From Lachancea thermotolerans CBS 6340 (taxonomy: Eukaryota; Ascomycota; Saccharomycetes; Saccharomycetales; Saccharomycetaceae), in the NCBI RefSeq assembly GCF_000142805.1, contig NC_013079.1, forward strand, positions 310,001 through 374,000: DNA of 64,000 nt, read 5' to 3'. Under the pieces are notes generated by a model that made no database searches, had not been told where the DNA came from, and saw only the letters and a program-made list of their open reading frames with translations. Each line of letters opens with the position of its first letter. The stretch's first letter is position 1. The position numbers and the translations under genes are program-made. This document shows positions 27,765 through 37,353 of this stretch, piece by piece.

Positions 27765-29630
27765 TCAGAAGTTTGTAGCGAGCCCTGTTTGCTCTGGCTT
27801 GAACCACTCTCTTCGCAAGACATCCCAGGCTTTTTTTGCAAGCGCAGAAGCTAGCTCTTCGCTCGACGAAACTGCCTCAATGTAAACCTTAAGCTTGGGC
27901 TCGGTTCCGGAGCCTCTAGCGGTAAACCGCACAGATTCCGAGAAGCCCTGCCTTCCTGTAGAAGACGTCGGCGTTAGGGTAGCTGTGATCATCTGGGACG
28001 ATGGGTCAACAGGTAGTCGTGGTTCGCTATCCGGAGTGTTGGACTGGTAGCCCGTAGTTAAGTCAGTGTAGGACTCGACGCGGAACTCTTGTCCTATGTG
28101 TGTGGGCTGGAGACTGAAGCCACTCCGGATGCCACTGAAAACCTTGTCTGTAAGAGAGAGGTCAGGGACGATGTAATATCCATTGTATTCTTTGAATACC
28201 CCGTACTTCTGGTAGGCGCGCTGCAAAACGTCAAAAGGAGTCAGCGCCTGCGCCTTCCAACTCCAGAGCATCTGTAGAAATACCACAGCAGCGCTGATCC
28301 CGTCTTTGTCGTGCACGACGTCTGAGAACATGTATCCAATAGCTTCTTCATAAGCGAAAGGGACGAAGTAGCCGGCATTCTCGAGCTCTCGGGCTCTGTT
28401 GCCGAGCCACTTGAACCCGGTCAAGGTATCTTCGTAGTGGAAGCCTTCGACCTCAGCCATCTTTTTGATCATCTGTGAAGAAACTGTGGAGTTGATCATC
28501 GCTAGCGGGTTAGTGCCCTTGAACTTGTCACTTTCCAGCCTGTACGTCTCCCACTTGTACTGGGCAAACAAGAACCCAATTTCGTTACCAGTCAATTGCC
28601 GCCACTGGCCATTGTGCTTCGCTGCAACTGAGAACCTATCTGCATCTGGATCATTGCCGAGCACGAATGTTATGTCGTGCTTTTCAGCAAGCTCGATGGC
28701 TTTATCAAGCGCACCTTTCTCTTCGGGGTTGGGGAAGCTGACAGTAGGGAAGTTGGGGTCAGGATATTTCTGTTCCTCAACGCACAGGTAGTCGCGGCCC
28801 TGCCCCAGCCTCCAGGCACTGCTTAGGATCTTCTCAAATATTTCGAATCCGACACCGTGCAGCGGGGTATAAACGAACCAGGGCGCTTTGGTGTGATTGA
28901 CGTTTGTGATAACCAAGCTGCGGCGCACAGTATCCACGTACTGATCAACCAGTACTTTTTTCGCGTCAATGAGCATCTCAGATTGAACTGCTTCGGCCTT
29001 TACCGCGGCGCAGTCCCAAGCCCGGTCCCAAGGCTCTAGGTTCGCCAAAATCGACTGAGAAATACGCTGGTCATGGGGAGGGATAATTTGACAGCCGTTT
29101 GAGTAGTACACCTTGTACCCGTTGTCCATCTTAGGATTGTGGCTCGCAGTGATCATAATGCCGCCAGAAGCGCGCAAGTGATCTATTCCGAAGGGCACCA
29201 TTGGGGTGTGGACTACGACGTCTTGCGACGCGTCTTCTGTGAACCCTAAGTCGTACACCTTGAACCCTAACTGTAAAAACGCCACGATGGTAACCTCCGC
29301 GAAGTCCTTAGAGTTGAACCTGTGGTCATGGCCAACAACAACTGACAGGTTGTCAGGGAAATTGCTTGCGATGTACTTTGCTAGGCCTTGGGAAGCTTGC
29401 AAAACCGTCAAAGTATTCATGCGATTAAACCCTGCCTCCATCCTAGACCTCAGGCCCGCTGTTCCAAACGTGATCCTGAAATTCAAGCGATTGCGAAGCT
29501 CCGTCCAGCTCTTATCCTCCACTAACTTGATGATCTGGTCTCTTGTTTGTTCGTTCTTATCATACTTCAACCAAGCTTCGACCCCAAGTTTCAAGTCCTC
29601 AGGAACTTCAGCGTTCGTCAAGCTCATCAT
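27765..29630 (-). CDS. PGM3: Phosphoribomutase / phosphoglucomutase
   Basis: 621 residues, almost identical in length to S. cerevisiae Pgm3/Prm15 (622, YMR278W). It interconverts ribose-1-phosphate and ribose-5-phosphate, with minor activity on glucose phosphates, and acts in nucleoside salvage. The phosphoserine loop GGIMITASHNPKMDNGYKVY has its catalytic Ser at residue 163. The metal-binding loop is GNDPDADRF (Asp327, 329, 331), and the sugar-binding EEAIGYMF and the phosphate-binding RGSGTEPKLKVY near the C-terminus are intact. Two adjacent ATGs are present; the first was taken. Located between the SAM4-type gene and FCP1. Confidence 0.95.
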   Translation of the reverse strand: MMSLTNAEVPEDLKLGVEAWLKYDKNEQTRDQIIKLVEDKSWTELRNRLNFRITFGTAGLRSRMEAGFNRMNTLTVLQASQGLAKYIASNFPDNLSVVVGHDHRFNSKDFAEVTIVAFLQLGFKVYDLGFTEDASQDVVVHTPMVPFGIDHLRASGGIMITASHNPKMDNGYKVYYSNGCQIIPPHDQRISQSILANLEPWDRAWDCAAVKAEAVQSEMLIDAKKVLVDQYVDTVRRSLVITNVNHTKAPWFVYTPLHGVGFEIFEKILSSAWRLGQGRDYLCVEEQKYPDPNFPTVSFPNPEEKGALDKAIELAEKHDITFVLGNDPDADRFSVAAKHNGQWRQLTGNEIGFLFAQYKWETYRLESDKFKGTNPLAMINSTVSSQMIKKMAEVEGFHYEDTLTGFKWLGNRARELENAGYFVPFAYEEAIGYMFSDVVHDKDGISAAVVFLQMLWSWKAQALTPFDVLQRAYQKYGVFKEYNGYYIVPDLSLTDKVFSGIRSGFSLQPTHIGQEFRVESYTDLTTGYQSNTPDSEPRLPVDPSSQMITATLTPTSSTGRQGFSESVRFTARGSGTEPKLKVYIEAVSSSEELASALAKKAWDVLRREWFKPEQTGLATNF

Positions 29631-29896
29631 GCCAAATATATGCTAGCCAACGATTAGTTTCGGTTCCGGATATATATACTTATATGTACAAGCTAGTACG
29701 GACTGACGTTTTTTTTCAAACTGTGGTGCTCCTCGGTGTTAAATGGAAGAGCTGTGAAGCCCCTGTTGTGGACTAAATGCATGTGAACTGAAAAAGTTGA
29801 AAGAGTACTTTTTGACTCGTATAAGTGATCTGGTGAAATATGCTAAAAAGGTGCCGCGGCGAGTCGGTGGAGATTTCGGGTTAATTTAAAGCAGCA

Positions 29897-32134
29897 CTAG
29901 CCTTCAAGCTCGAGCAGCAGCTCTGCCTCCAGATCTTCATCGTCATTTTCGTTCGCTGGGTCGCGAGCGTTCAAATTACGCCGTTTGGGAGGCGTCTCCG
30001 CTTCAGCCGGCTCGAAGGATCTTTTAGTTGCCTGATGCTGAGCGTCCAGCTCAGCATTCTCAGGCTCGCCACCGTTGTGCTCTGAAGCGCTGTCGGACGA
30101 AAGCCCAGTAGTATGGACATCGCGTGTCGACGACTCTGACGAGTCCGAGCTTGGAGACCGATATTCTTGCTGCTCATCTAGGTCTTCGCCGCCATCTTCG
30201 TTATCATCGTTCGCATCTTCGTCGTTCAAAAACTCATCCATCTCGTCGTCGTCGTTGTCGAGCCACAGGTCATTGCCGGTTAGAAGATTGAGTTCTTGGG
30301 TGGCCTCCTGCTGGATGCTCTCGCTCAAGGCCTTCTCAGACTGCTTCTTCTTATCAAGTCTCTTTTTAAACTCCTCGAGCTCTTCGGGAGATACATCTTG
30401 CTCTGTGGTCAGCTCATAAGGCTTTTCGTTGACCCTGACCCACTTGACTAAACATTCAAAAATCCAGTCGGGGTGAATTACTTTGATGTTAGGATTATAA
30501 GTTTTCGCGAGGCGCGCCTTGAAGGTACCTGGTGTTTTGGTAATGACATGGGTAGTGGCTTCGTCGACGTCAACAGAGGTTGTTGCTCCGAACATGCTCG
30601 TCCATAACACAATGTCTGCTTGTCGTACGTTAGTCCCGAGAGGGATAAGCCCTGAAAACACAAAATGGCATCGTTTGAAAACCTGCGATTTCATTTGTGG
30701 CATGAGCGTTTTTATGTCAGGAGGCTGACCTTGTTCGGCAAGTTTGTCATAATAAGTTTTGTGTACGTTCAAAAGAATATTGGAGAGATGCGGAAGTTCA
30801 TCGTCGTCGTCGGTCAGTAGCTTTTGGTTGTTCATGTGTTTTTGTAGCTCGGCCAGGGGCCTGTTCTGTTGCTGAACTTCTAAAGAAGCATTGTGCTCCA
30901 GTTTCTTGGTTAAATCCTCTTTGGAAATAGGCCGCTCTGGCTGGTTCTCCTCGTTGATTTTATTAAATTTCTCCTCTTGTTTCTTCACCTCCTGGTCTAT
31001 CTTCTCTTGAAGCTTCTTTTCTGTGTCCATTATGTCCGTTAGAAGTTCTTCTTCCTCAGCCTTCTTTCTGTTTCTTCGACCCAAATGTAACATAGAGTTT
31101 TGCTGTCTTGGTAAAAAGTTGGAGTTAATGTCCCCGACACCCACGAAGAAGTTGTAAGGAACTACCTTGATTAAATTCTCGCACCAGCTCCATACATCGC
31201 CTCTATCATCGATGATTACCACCATCGACTGATCCATGGGGAAGAGCCTTTCGAGTGATTTGTGCGTTAGTGAGCCATTCTCGTCTCGCGACAATATGCG
31301 GTCGCCGAACAGTTCGCCTTTCGGGTCGATTATTTTGGCGATTTCCAGTGCGTATGCTCGGGTAGCCATTGTATAGATATGGAGTTCAAAATGAGGAGCG
31401 ATTTTATCAAAAAACTCTTGAAGGCCCGGCCTTAGTTTAACGTAGTACTGGCACTTCCTTGGGGGCGGTCTTGGACCCATGTAGAAAGGCGGAAGTATCG
31501 GGTCCTCGTCCAGCGAAAACGTTTTGACATTTTTTAACGCGTCGTAGTTGGGATTCGAAGGGTCGTTGGCCCACTCATGGATAGTTGGGTCCACACCACA
31601 GTGAATCACGGTCTGATCTAAGTCCACAACCAATACCAGTTTCTTGTGTTCGCGTAAATGCTTCTGAGCAGTCTTCTCGATAGTCGCAGCCTGTCGCTCT
31701 GAAACTTTGATATTGGTGTTGTTGTGTGCTACTGTTAGCTTGCTATTAGAAATACCATTATCAGATACGTTTTGGTCATCTTCTTCAACAGTCTTGCCGC
31801 ACACAACACAGAGACCGCCATATGTAACCTCGTGCGAACAGAGCTGGTTCACCTCCGCAATAACGTTCGCATCGTTAACGAACTCGTCGCCTAAGCCTAT
31901 GTTGAGCGAAACTAGAGTGCCTTCAACTGGCGAGTCAAATGTCCCTATCAAGTCAACCCTTCGCTTCTTTTTCGGTGCTTCTTCATTAGGTGCCGTTATA
32001 ATATCTTGCAGCTCCCAATATTTGTAAACAAATAGTCGCTGGCCTTTCTTAACTGAGTCCCCGGTGGAAACGCAAAGTTTCGCTATCGTAACCGGGAAGG
32101 GCAAGTTCGAAGGCAATCTTATTGGCGTCGTCAT
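29897..32134 (-). CDS. FCP1: RNA polymerase II CTD phosphatase Fcp1
   Basis: 745 residues (S. cerevisiae Fcp1, 732). It removes Ser2 phosphates from the Pol II C-terminal repeats so the polymerase can be recycled. The N-terminus has a lipoyl-like hammerhead (TIAKLCVSTGDSVKKGQRLF) and a CxxC pair (CVVCGK). The FCPH catalytic domain begins with VLVVDLDQTVIHCG, with nucleophile Asp171 and general acid Asp173. A BRCT domain covers about residues 490-575 (VFSGLIPLGTNVRQADIVLW to VIHPDWIFECLVKW). The C-terminus is strongly acidic, as in the TFIIF-binding tail. Position next to PGM3 and DSK2/TAF8 matches YMR277W. Confidence 0.96.
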   Translation of the reverse strand: MTTPIRLPSNLPFPVTIAKLCVSTGDSVKKGQRLFVYKYWELQDIITAPNEEAPKKKRRVDLIGTFDSPVEGTLVSLNIGLGDEFVNDANVIAEVNQLCSHEVTYGGLCVVCGKTVEEDDQNVSDNGISNSKLTVAHNNTNIKVSERQAATIEKTAQKHLREHKKLVLVVDLDQTVIHCGVDPTIHEWANDPSNPNYDALKNVKTFSLDEDPILPPFYMGPRPPPRKCQYYVKLRPGLQEFFDKIAPHFELHIYTMATRAYALEIAKIIDPKGELFGDRILSRDENGSLTHKSLERLFPMDQSMVVIIDDRGDVWSWCENLIKVVPYNFFVGVGDINSNFLPRQQNSMLHLGRRNRKKAEEEELLTDIMDTEKKLQEKIDQEVKKQEEKFNKINEENQPERPISKEDLTKKLEHNASLEVQQQNRPLAELQKHMNNQKLLTDDDDELPHLSNILLNVHKTYYDKLAEQGQPPDIKTLMPQMKSQVFKRCHFVFSGLIPLGTNVRQADIVLWTSMFGATTSVDVDEATTHVITKTPGTFKARLAKTYNPNIKVIHPDWIFECLVKWVRVNEKPYELTTEQDVSPEELEEFKKRLDKKKQSEKALSESIQQEATQELNLLTGNDLWLDNDDDEMDEFLNDEDANDDNEDGGEDLDEQQEYRSPSSDSSESSTRDVHTTGLSSDSASEHNGGEPENAELDAQHQATKRSFEPAEAETPPKRRNLNARDPANENDDEDLEAELLLELEG

Positions 32135-32429
32135 GTCCCCTAACTTACTTATGTTTGACTGTTGAACCCTTTGAATTGTTATTCCAAGAAAATTTTTCTT
32201 ACAATGATGCTAAATAACTATTGATGATTGTTAGTACGCGTTCGAAAGAAGGGAAGTTCGAGACGGGGCTTGAAGGGTGAGGCATGGCGGAACTTTTGGT
32301 TACCAGAAGCTTCGCATCCTGCTCTGATCTGTGTGGAGCATTAACCTTTGAGCGTCTCTAAGCATCTGTTTGCTGCTGTGACCCGAAAAAAGCACAGTTC
32401 GGCGCTGTGAGACGCTCTTCCTCTAGATT

Positions 32430-34142
32430 CTAATTAGTCCGAGGCTCCTGAGGCTCAGCGGAGGCGTCGTTGACGTTCACACTGGCCTCAGGGGCTTTTT
32501 GCCGTTGTTGCTCCCCATTATCGGGAACTTGGGGTGCGGATGTACTAGGGGTTCCCTCGTGGATTTCTCTGTTATCACTCGAAGGCAGCGCGGGCGGTGT
32601 GCTAGTGAAATCATGGAGAGCGCTTGAGGGTCCTCCAGGTGAAAGTCGAGGATTCCCAGCGGTTTGAAAAGAATACTCATTACTTGTGTCGTCTTTGTTC
32701 TTTTCTGAATCAAACTCCATATCAGCTTCTCTTGTAAGGTCCTGAGATTCTGCCTCATCTAGCACAGAACGCCCTGGGATATCTGCTGACATAGTATTTG
32801 CCCGGTCGCTAATCTCTGGAGTAGCGCTGGGCGCTGTATTACCTGATTTGTTGGTACCCTCTTGCTGCGGTGGCTCCTTCTCGTCTTCAGTGTCACTGCT
32901 TCCTAATCCACCGAAAAAGGGATCTTCATTGAGGTTGTCAAGGTCTAGCACATCGTAATCTTTAGAGTTCTTGAGCCTCTCTTCCCTCTCTTGCCTTATC
33001 TGCTCTTCTCTGAGGCGCCTGTTTTCTTCTGCCAGTTCAACCTCGCGTTTGCGCTGCTCCCGTAGAAGCGGCGCACTTTTCAATAAGCCAATGTAACTGC
33101 GATGCAGAAGTGTTCGTACCTCTTTTTCAACCTGTTTGCAGTTCCTCTTTTTTGCGAATGGAGATAGCAGGTGTGCTGCCTTAATGAATGCACCCTTTTG
33201 TAAAAGCAGCTGGTGCCTCTCATACTCTTCGACTTTCCGCCTTGCAATCTCGACGCGATTTCTTGCATATTCCTCCACGTTGTAGTTCTGCTGAGGGAGA
33301 GTACGCAAGAGGTCACTAGCTCCGTTGATTGCTGCAATCTTCGTTTTCTTCGCGGGCCCGAATATCAGTTGTGTGTCTTGTTGGCTTTCCTTAAATATTT
33401 CGTCGCTGTCAGCACCCTCTGAGGGCGATTCTTCGTGACTTAACTTGGATAAATGGATAAGTGCCTTTTCTGAAAGATCGGCTTCCTCTGCCAATTTGCG
33501 TTTCATCAGCCTCTCGTCAGTGATAGGTCTATTAAATTGAGACGTGAATCTATACGTGTGGTCTGGGGGAAACTCGGGAAGCCATCTCGGCACATACTTG
33601 GTATTCTTGGGTGTGGGCGGTACTAGCGTAAGAATTTCTTTATCCTGAATGAAGAACTCTAGGTGCTTTGATTCCAAAAGCTCTTTTTCGGATAGAGGCG
33701 TTTTTTCCTTTGCCTCTACCACTTCGCTTTCCTCCCGTACCTTGCGGACGCGTTCTAGGTTGTGGGACCGCACGTACTGGGACCTCTCGAGCTCTACCAT
33801 AAGGTCAGCGCACGTCAAATTGTAGCCATCTATTATCAGAAGAAGGTCTTTCTTCGATATGCAATGCCTTCTCTGTATATTTACCATTTTGTGAAGGTCC
33901 ACTAGCATGTTAGAGAGCATTTGTTCCACTAAAATGATCAGATTCTCGAATGCAAATTGTGAGATAGACACGTTGCTGTTTACTGCTTTCAGCTGGATGG
34001 CCACAGCCTTTTCCAGCAGTTTTCTCAAAGGGTCATCCAGAGCCGTCCTTGGTATCTCCTCTAAGTTCGGCAGATGTCTCAGCTGAACTCCTTTGAGCTC
34101 AGAAGAGGAACTGCTTGGAGAGTCCGGTGCAGACTTTGTCAT
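32430..34142 (-). CDS. TAF8: TFIID subunit Taf8
   Basis: 570 residues (S. cerevisiae Taf8, 510). An N-terminal histone fold spans about residues 38-110 (LLEKAVAIQLKAV to CISKKDLLLIIDGYNLTC); in TFIID it pairs with Taf10. The TAF8 C-terminal conserved motif FPPDHTYRFTSQFNRPITDE follows near residue 190. A long charged, partly coiled-coil middle (REQRKREVELAEENRRLREE) and a Ser/Pro-rich tail complete it. Position between FCP1 and DSK2 matches YML114C. The tail is longer than in S. cerevisiae and low in complexity. Confidence 0.92.
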   Translation of the reverse strand: MTKSAPDSPSSSSSELKGVQLRHLPNLEEIPRTALDDPLRKLLEKAVAIQLKAVNSNVSISQFAFENLIILVEQMLSNMLVDLHKMVNIQRRHCISKKDLLLIIDGYNLTCADLMVELERSQYVRSHNLERVRKVREESEVVEAKEKTPLSEKELLESKHLEFFIQDKEILTLVPPTPKNTKYVPRWLPEFPPDHTYRFTSQFNRPITDERLMKRKLAEEADLSEKALIHLSKLSHEESPSEGADSDEIFKESQQDTQLIFGPAKKTKIAAINGASDLLRTLPQQNYNVEEYARNRVEIARRKVEEYERHQLLLQKGAFIKAAHLLSPFAKKRNCKQVEKEVRTLLHRSYIGLLKSAPLLREQRKREVELAEENRRLREEQIRQEREERLKNSKDYDVLDLDNLNEDPFFGGLGSSDTEDEKEPPQQEGTNKSGNTAPSATPEISDRANTMSADIPGRSVLDEAESQDLTREADMEFDSEKNKDDTSNEYSFQTAGNPRLSPGGPSSALHDFTSTPPALPSSDNREIHEGTPSTSAPQVPDNGEQQRQKAPEASVNVNDASAEPQEPRTN

Positions 34143-34353
34143 CCGTGGTCAAACGAAGATAGCCCAAGTGAAGCTTACTGCTGACGCCTAATTTCAAACT
34201 ATGCAATTTGGTAGCGTTGGTTCTGTAAGTTATTAGTTATGAAATATGATTGGATGTCACTATGTACTAAAAGAAGTCGACATCAGCCATTAAATGATAC
34301 TTATTTACATCGGGGACTCCATGGGTCTGCGCAATGGGTCGGCCGTATGTAGT

Positions 34354-35484
34354 TTAAACGTCACCATTCAGTAGCGCATCCAAGGCCCCTTGCACGGAGC
34401 CGCCACTTCGTCTCAGGGCGGCTACGTTTCTGTCAAACTCAAAAAAGCCCATATCGTTCAGCTGTCTGAGCTGATGCTCGTAGCGCTCCTCAGGAGGTCT
34501 TGTATCTTGTGGCTGCTGGTTTGCCGCGCCGGCGCCTCCGAGTATAGATGAGAGAACCATAGGGTCTAGGGCAGGAGGGGTGCCCGCACTGCCGCCTCCT
34601 AGCATAGACAAGAAGGGATTGGCTGCAGGTGAAGCGCCGGAGGCTCCTGCTTGGCCACCGAGAAGAGATGCGAATGGGTTGGCGGTACCAGCGCTGGGTG
34701 CAGCGCTGGGGTTGGCGGCAGGCTGGCTGGGCGCGTCAGCCTCCGCGGGAGTGCCCGGTGCAGGGAATGAGGAGCCGCCGCCGGCAGCGGAGTCGCCACC
34801 CAGCATGCTCGAAAACTGCATGCTCTGTCTGATCATGTCAGGATTGGTCATCATTTGGCGGAAAAAGGGACTCTGAAGAAGGGTGCGTGCTTGTGGGCCC
34901 ATGCTTTGCAGCTGTGGGCTCTGCTGAATCAGAAAGTCGATCATCTGAGGGTTGCTTAACATTTCATTCATCTGCGACTGCATCACAGGGTTCTCAAGCA
35001 TCCTGAGCACGTCGTCCGAGTTTGGGGCGCTGGTCATGCCGCCGTCAGGGCCGAACGAGTCTGCGGAGGGCAGGTTCAGGAAGCCTGCGTAGCGTGCGCT
35101 GGTGAGGTCTGATAGCGGGTTGAAGCCATTGCCCTGTCCCGTGGAGAGGTTGGCAGGAGCGCTCTGCTGGGGCTGCGCCGCGGGGGTGCTTGTCGCGCCA
35201 GTCGCGGTGGCGTCCCCTGAGGCGGCAGCCGTGGCGCCGGGGGACGTAGCCTTCTTGGAACCGCCCGACTTGACCAAGTGTACCGAGTGGTCGTCTAGGA
35301 TCTTGTAGGACTCGACGGTTTGGTCGTCCTTGAGAATCTTGCCCGAGTAGATGAGGCGCTGGTTCTCGGGCGCGATTTCAGACTGCGCCGCGATGGCGCT
35401 CTTGAACTGCGCGATTGTGCTGCTGGGGTCGATGGCGACATCCCACTTGTTCTGGCCCGACTTTATGTGTACGGTGATGCTCAT
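34354..35484 (-). CDS. DSK2: Ubiquilin-type ubiquitin shuttle protein Dsk2
   Basis: 376 residues (S. cerevisiae Dsk2, 373). An N-terminal ubiquitin-like domain (ITVHIKSGQNKWDVAIDPSS to VHLVKSGGS, residues 2-75) binds the proteasome. A central STI1-like region contains repeated LENPVMQSQMNEMLSNPQM and SPFFRQMMTNPDM helices. The C-terminal UBA domain (RYEHQLRQLNDMGFFEFDRN to ALDALLNGDV, about 330-376) binds ubiquitin chains. Linkers are rich in Ala, Gly, Pro and Ser, which raises local GC. It delivers ubiquitylated proteins to the proteasome. Position matches YMR276W; its promoter side holds the CACGTG cluster. Confidence 0.96.
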   Translation of the reverse strand: MSITVHIKSGQNKWDVAIDPSSTIAQFKSAIAAQSEIAPENQRLIYSGKILKDDQTVESYKILDDHSVHLVKSGGSKKATSPGATAAASGDATATGATSTPAAQPQQSAPANLSTGQGNGFNPLSDLTSARYAGFLNLPSADSFGPDGGMTSAPNSDDVLRMLENPVMQSQMNEMLSNPQMIDFLIQQSPQLQSMGPQARTLLQSPFFRQMMTNPDMIRQSMQFSSMLGGDSAAGGGSSFPAPGTPAEADAPSQPAANPSAAPSAGTANPFASLLGGQAGASGASPAANPFLSMLGGGSAGTPPALDPMVLSSILGGAGAANQQPQDTRPPEERYEHQLRQLNDMGFFEFDRNVAALRRSGGSVQGALDALLNGDV

Positions 35485-36439
35485 TTTGAAATTGTCCGAG
35501 CGGTGCTGCGGGCGTATGTTGCTGAGGGCGCGAGCTAGCTGGGATCACGTCGATAGAAGTACACGCCACGCCTTGTGTTGGACGTCCGTGCAACATGAGG
35601 GTCTTTATCACGTGCACCATAGGCACGTGATATCTGTTTGTTCCTTTGCGCACACATGGCACGTGGTTCTGTAATGTCTATGTCACATGATATTCTGCTC
35701 TTGATATGCGATTCATGTCACGTGCTCTAATGTCACGTGCTCCGGCCCTAACTGCCTGTGACTTGAACACATAATTTTGGTCTCGTGGGAGTCATCTGTG
35801 TCGTATCGTGTGATTCTACTTTGCGCTCCTCGCCCTTCTTGCATATGCCCATCGCACCAGTGTGTCTGGCGCCGCGAGTGGCCCTCTGCGGCACGTCCTC
35901 TAGGCCTGAGAGCTGCGCGTCCACAGCCCACGGCCCTGTACGCTGTCACGCCACCTCGAATGCCCCGCATTCGCCGATGGCGCGCAGCAGCGCATCTTGA
36001 AAGTCTGTGCAGCGCCTCGCAGCATGCAATTCGCGAAATGCAAATCCCGGACTCTCTTGTTCCAAACAATCGTAGATAAGCGTGCGCGAATCCTTCTGAT
36101 CCCACGTGACCAGATGCCTTACTCTGTTTGTTTTTTTTTTGAGTATCGGCCTGCGTGCTTTTTTGGCTTTTTTCACAGCTGTAATAGTAGCAGGGTTTTT
36201 TTTTTATATGTATAGCGCTGGAGGGACATGGGCATCGGACTAGCTGGGGCGCCTCCAGTAAGCATAGGAAGCGTAGAAGAGCACAGGCTCCGCCGAAGTT
36301 GAAAGAAGCCCAATACACGCGATTACGCCGGAAGAGCCTTGTTTCGGTAGTAGAGGCTCTAGAACGCGACTGGAGACATTGTTCAAGTCCAGCGCTCGTC
36401 GCGTCAATTTAGATATCCGTTCAGACACCGCCTGCAGGC
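35485..36439. promoter_or_regulatory. Divergent DSK2 / DAT1 region with a cluster of CACGTG boxes
   Basis: 955 bases without a gene. CACGTG occurs at 35609, 35624, 35660, 35719, 35734 and 36103, and a variant CACATG at 35684. Six of these seven fit the extended Cbf1 consensus RTCACRTG on one strand. Five lie 125-255 bases before the DSK2 ATG. Two T10 runs (36131-36140, 36196-36205) lie on the DAT1 side. Frames in this region (for example 35713-36318 on minus) are GC-rich shadows with no family resemblance. Confidence 0.6.
36131..36205. promoter_or_regulatory. Two T10 homopolymer tracts upstream of DAT1
   Basis: Perfect ten-base T runs at 36131-36140 and 36196-36205, 300 and 235 bases before the DAT1 ATG. 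Poly(dA:dT) tracts are common nucleosome-depleting promoter elements; the DAT1 product itself is an oligo(dA).oligo(dT)-binding protein in S. cerevisiae. Confidence 0.4.
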
Positions 36440-37108
36440 ATGGCTAAAACGCTAGCACAGGGAAGGAAGCCGGGCTCTGGCAGGAAACCAGGCAAGGGAA
36501 AGACGCTCGCCCAGGGCAGGAAACCGGGGTCGGGCCGCAAGCCCGGAAGCAAGGGGCAAGTGACCAAGAAAAGCGCGGCCGCGAACGCGATGGCGCTCGC
36601 AGCAGAGCCTGTGGGGCCCGTGGAACTGTCGCTGTCCGAGTCACCGGGCGCGCCGCAGATCCAGAAGCTTAACCAGGTCAACCGCCTGCCTTCCGTGCAC
36701 GACGACTTCACGCACGTGACTGGTGATCTACGGGCGCACTCTTCACGAATCCCGTCCATCGAGATGTTCCACGCAGGCCGCATGGCACACATGGGCGCGA
36801 CGCCGCCGGCGAGCTCACCACCACCTCCGCCACTCCCATTACAGCTGCAGCCGTCGATGTCGTCGTTTCTGCCGCTGCAACCGTGGGCCGCGTCCGCGGC
36901 GCCGTCGTCGCTGTTGCCCGGGTTCCCGGCGTTCATGCCTCCCACCCTTCCACAGCAGCAGCCTGCCACGCGACCTGGCGCAATGCAGGGCTCATCGCTG
37001 GATCCGATGCGTGCCACCAAGCTTTTCGCTACCGATCGCTTCCATGGCTCGCCGGACCCAGACTCCCTCTCCTCCTTTGCATCCAGCTCGCATTCCAGCC
37101 GCGAGTAA
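36440..37108 (+). CDS. DAT1: Datin, oligo(dA).oligo(dT)-binding protein
   Basis: 222 residues (S. cerevisiae Dat1, 248). The N-terminus carries four GRKPG pentads (residues 8-12, 14-18, 26-30, 32-36), AT-hook-like motifs that contact the minor groove of A-tracts. They lie within an 18-residue tandem duplication (3-20 and 21-38). The remainder is low-complexity, rich in Ala, Ser, Pro and Gln, with little sign of fold. Position between DSK2 and CTK3 matches YML113W. A 243-codon frame on the opposite strand (36421-37152) is a composition shadow of this GC-rich gene. Confidence 0.93.
   Translation: MAKTLAQGRKPGSGRKPGKGKTLAQGRKPGSGRKPGSKGQVTKKSAAANAMALAAEPVGPVELSLSESPGAPQIQKLNQVNRLPSVHDDFTHVTGDLRAHSSRIPSIEMFHAGRMAHMGATPPASSPPPPPLPLQLQPSMSSFLPLQPWAASAAPSSLLPGFPAFMPPTLPQQQPATRPGAMQGSSLDPMRATKLFATDRFHGSPDPDSLSSFASSSHSSRE
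36446..36553 (+). repeat. Tandem 54-base duplication encoding the DAT1 GRKPG repeats
   Basis: Codons 3-20 and 21-38 encode two 18-residue copies identical over the first 16 residues, with numerous synonymous differences, so the duplication is old and kept at protein level. Confidence 0.85.
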
Positions 37109-37353
37109 GTCTGCCTCGAGCAGCATCCCATAGCATGTATTGTATCTAGCATCAGCTCCCGGTAATTTAGTGTAACACAGTATCTCTTGCGCGCAAGCCA
37201 CGAGGCCCGCGCGCGCGGTGCGTCTCACTTCCTTATATCGCGTCGCTGGCGCGCTGGCATCGCGCCAACATGAAAAAATATGATACCCATATACTCTGAG
37301 CAGAAGAACGGCCTTCGCATCGAACCTCCGAACACCTTCACACGCACATTGAA

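Noticed and set aside
32200-32240. TACTAAC branch-point-like sequence upstream of FCP1 on the minus strand
   Set aside because: No GTATGT-type donor lies upstream of it, and FCP1 already has a good ATG start with full homology.
35600-36110. Possible centromere, because RTCACRTG is also the CDEI element
   Set aside because: No adjacent long A/T-rich CDEII and no CDEIII core; the synteny also places the window far from CEN13.
35713-36318. 201-codon minus-strand frame in the DSK2-DAT1 spacer
   Set aside because: Covers the CACGTG cluster and T-runs, with erratic composition and no recognisable domain.
36421-37152. 243-codon minus-strand frame opposite DAT1
   Set aside because: A GC-composition shadow of DAT1, low-complexity Gly/Cys/Ser-rich and without family resemblance.
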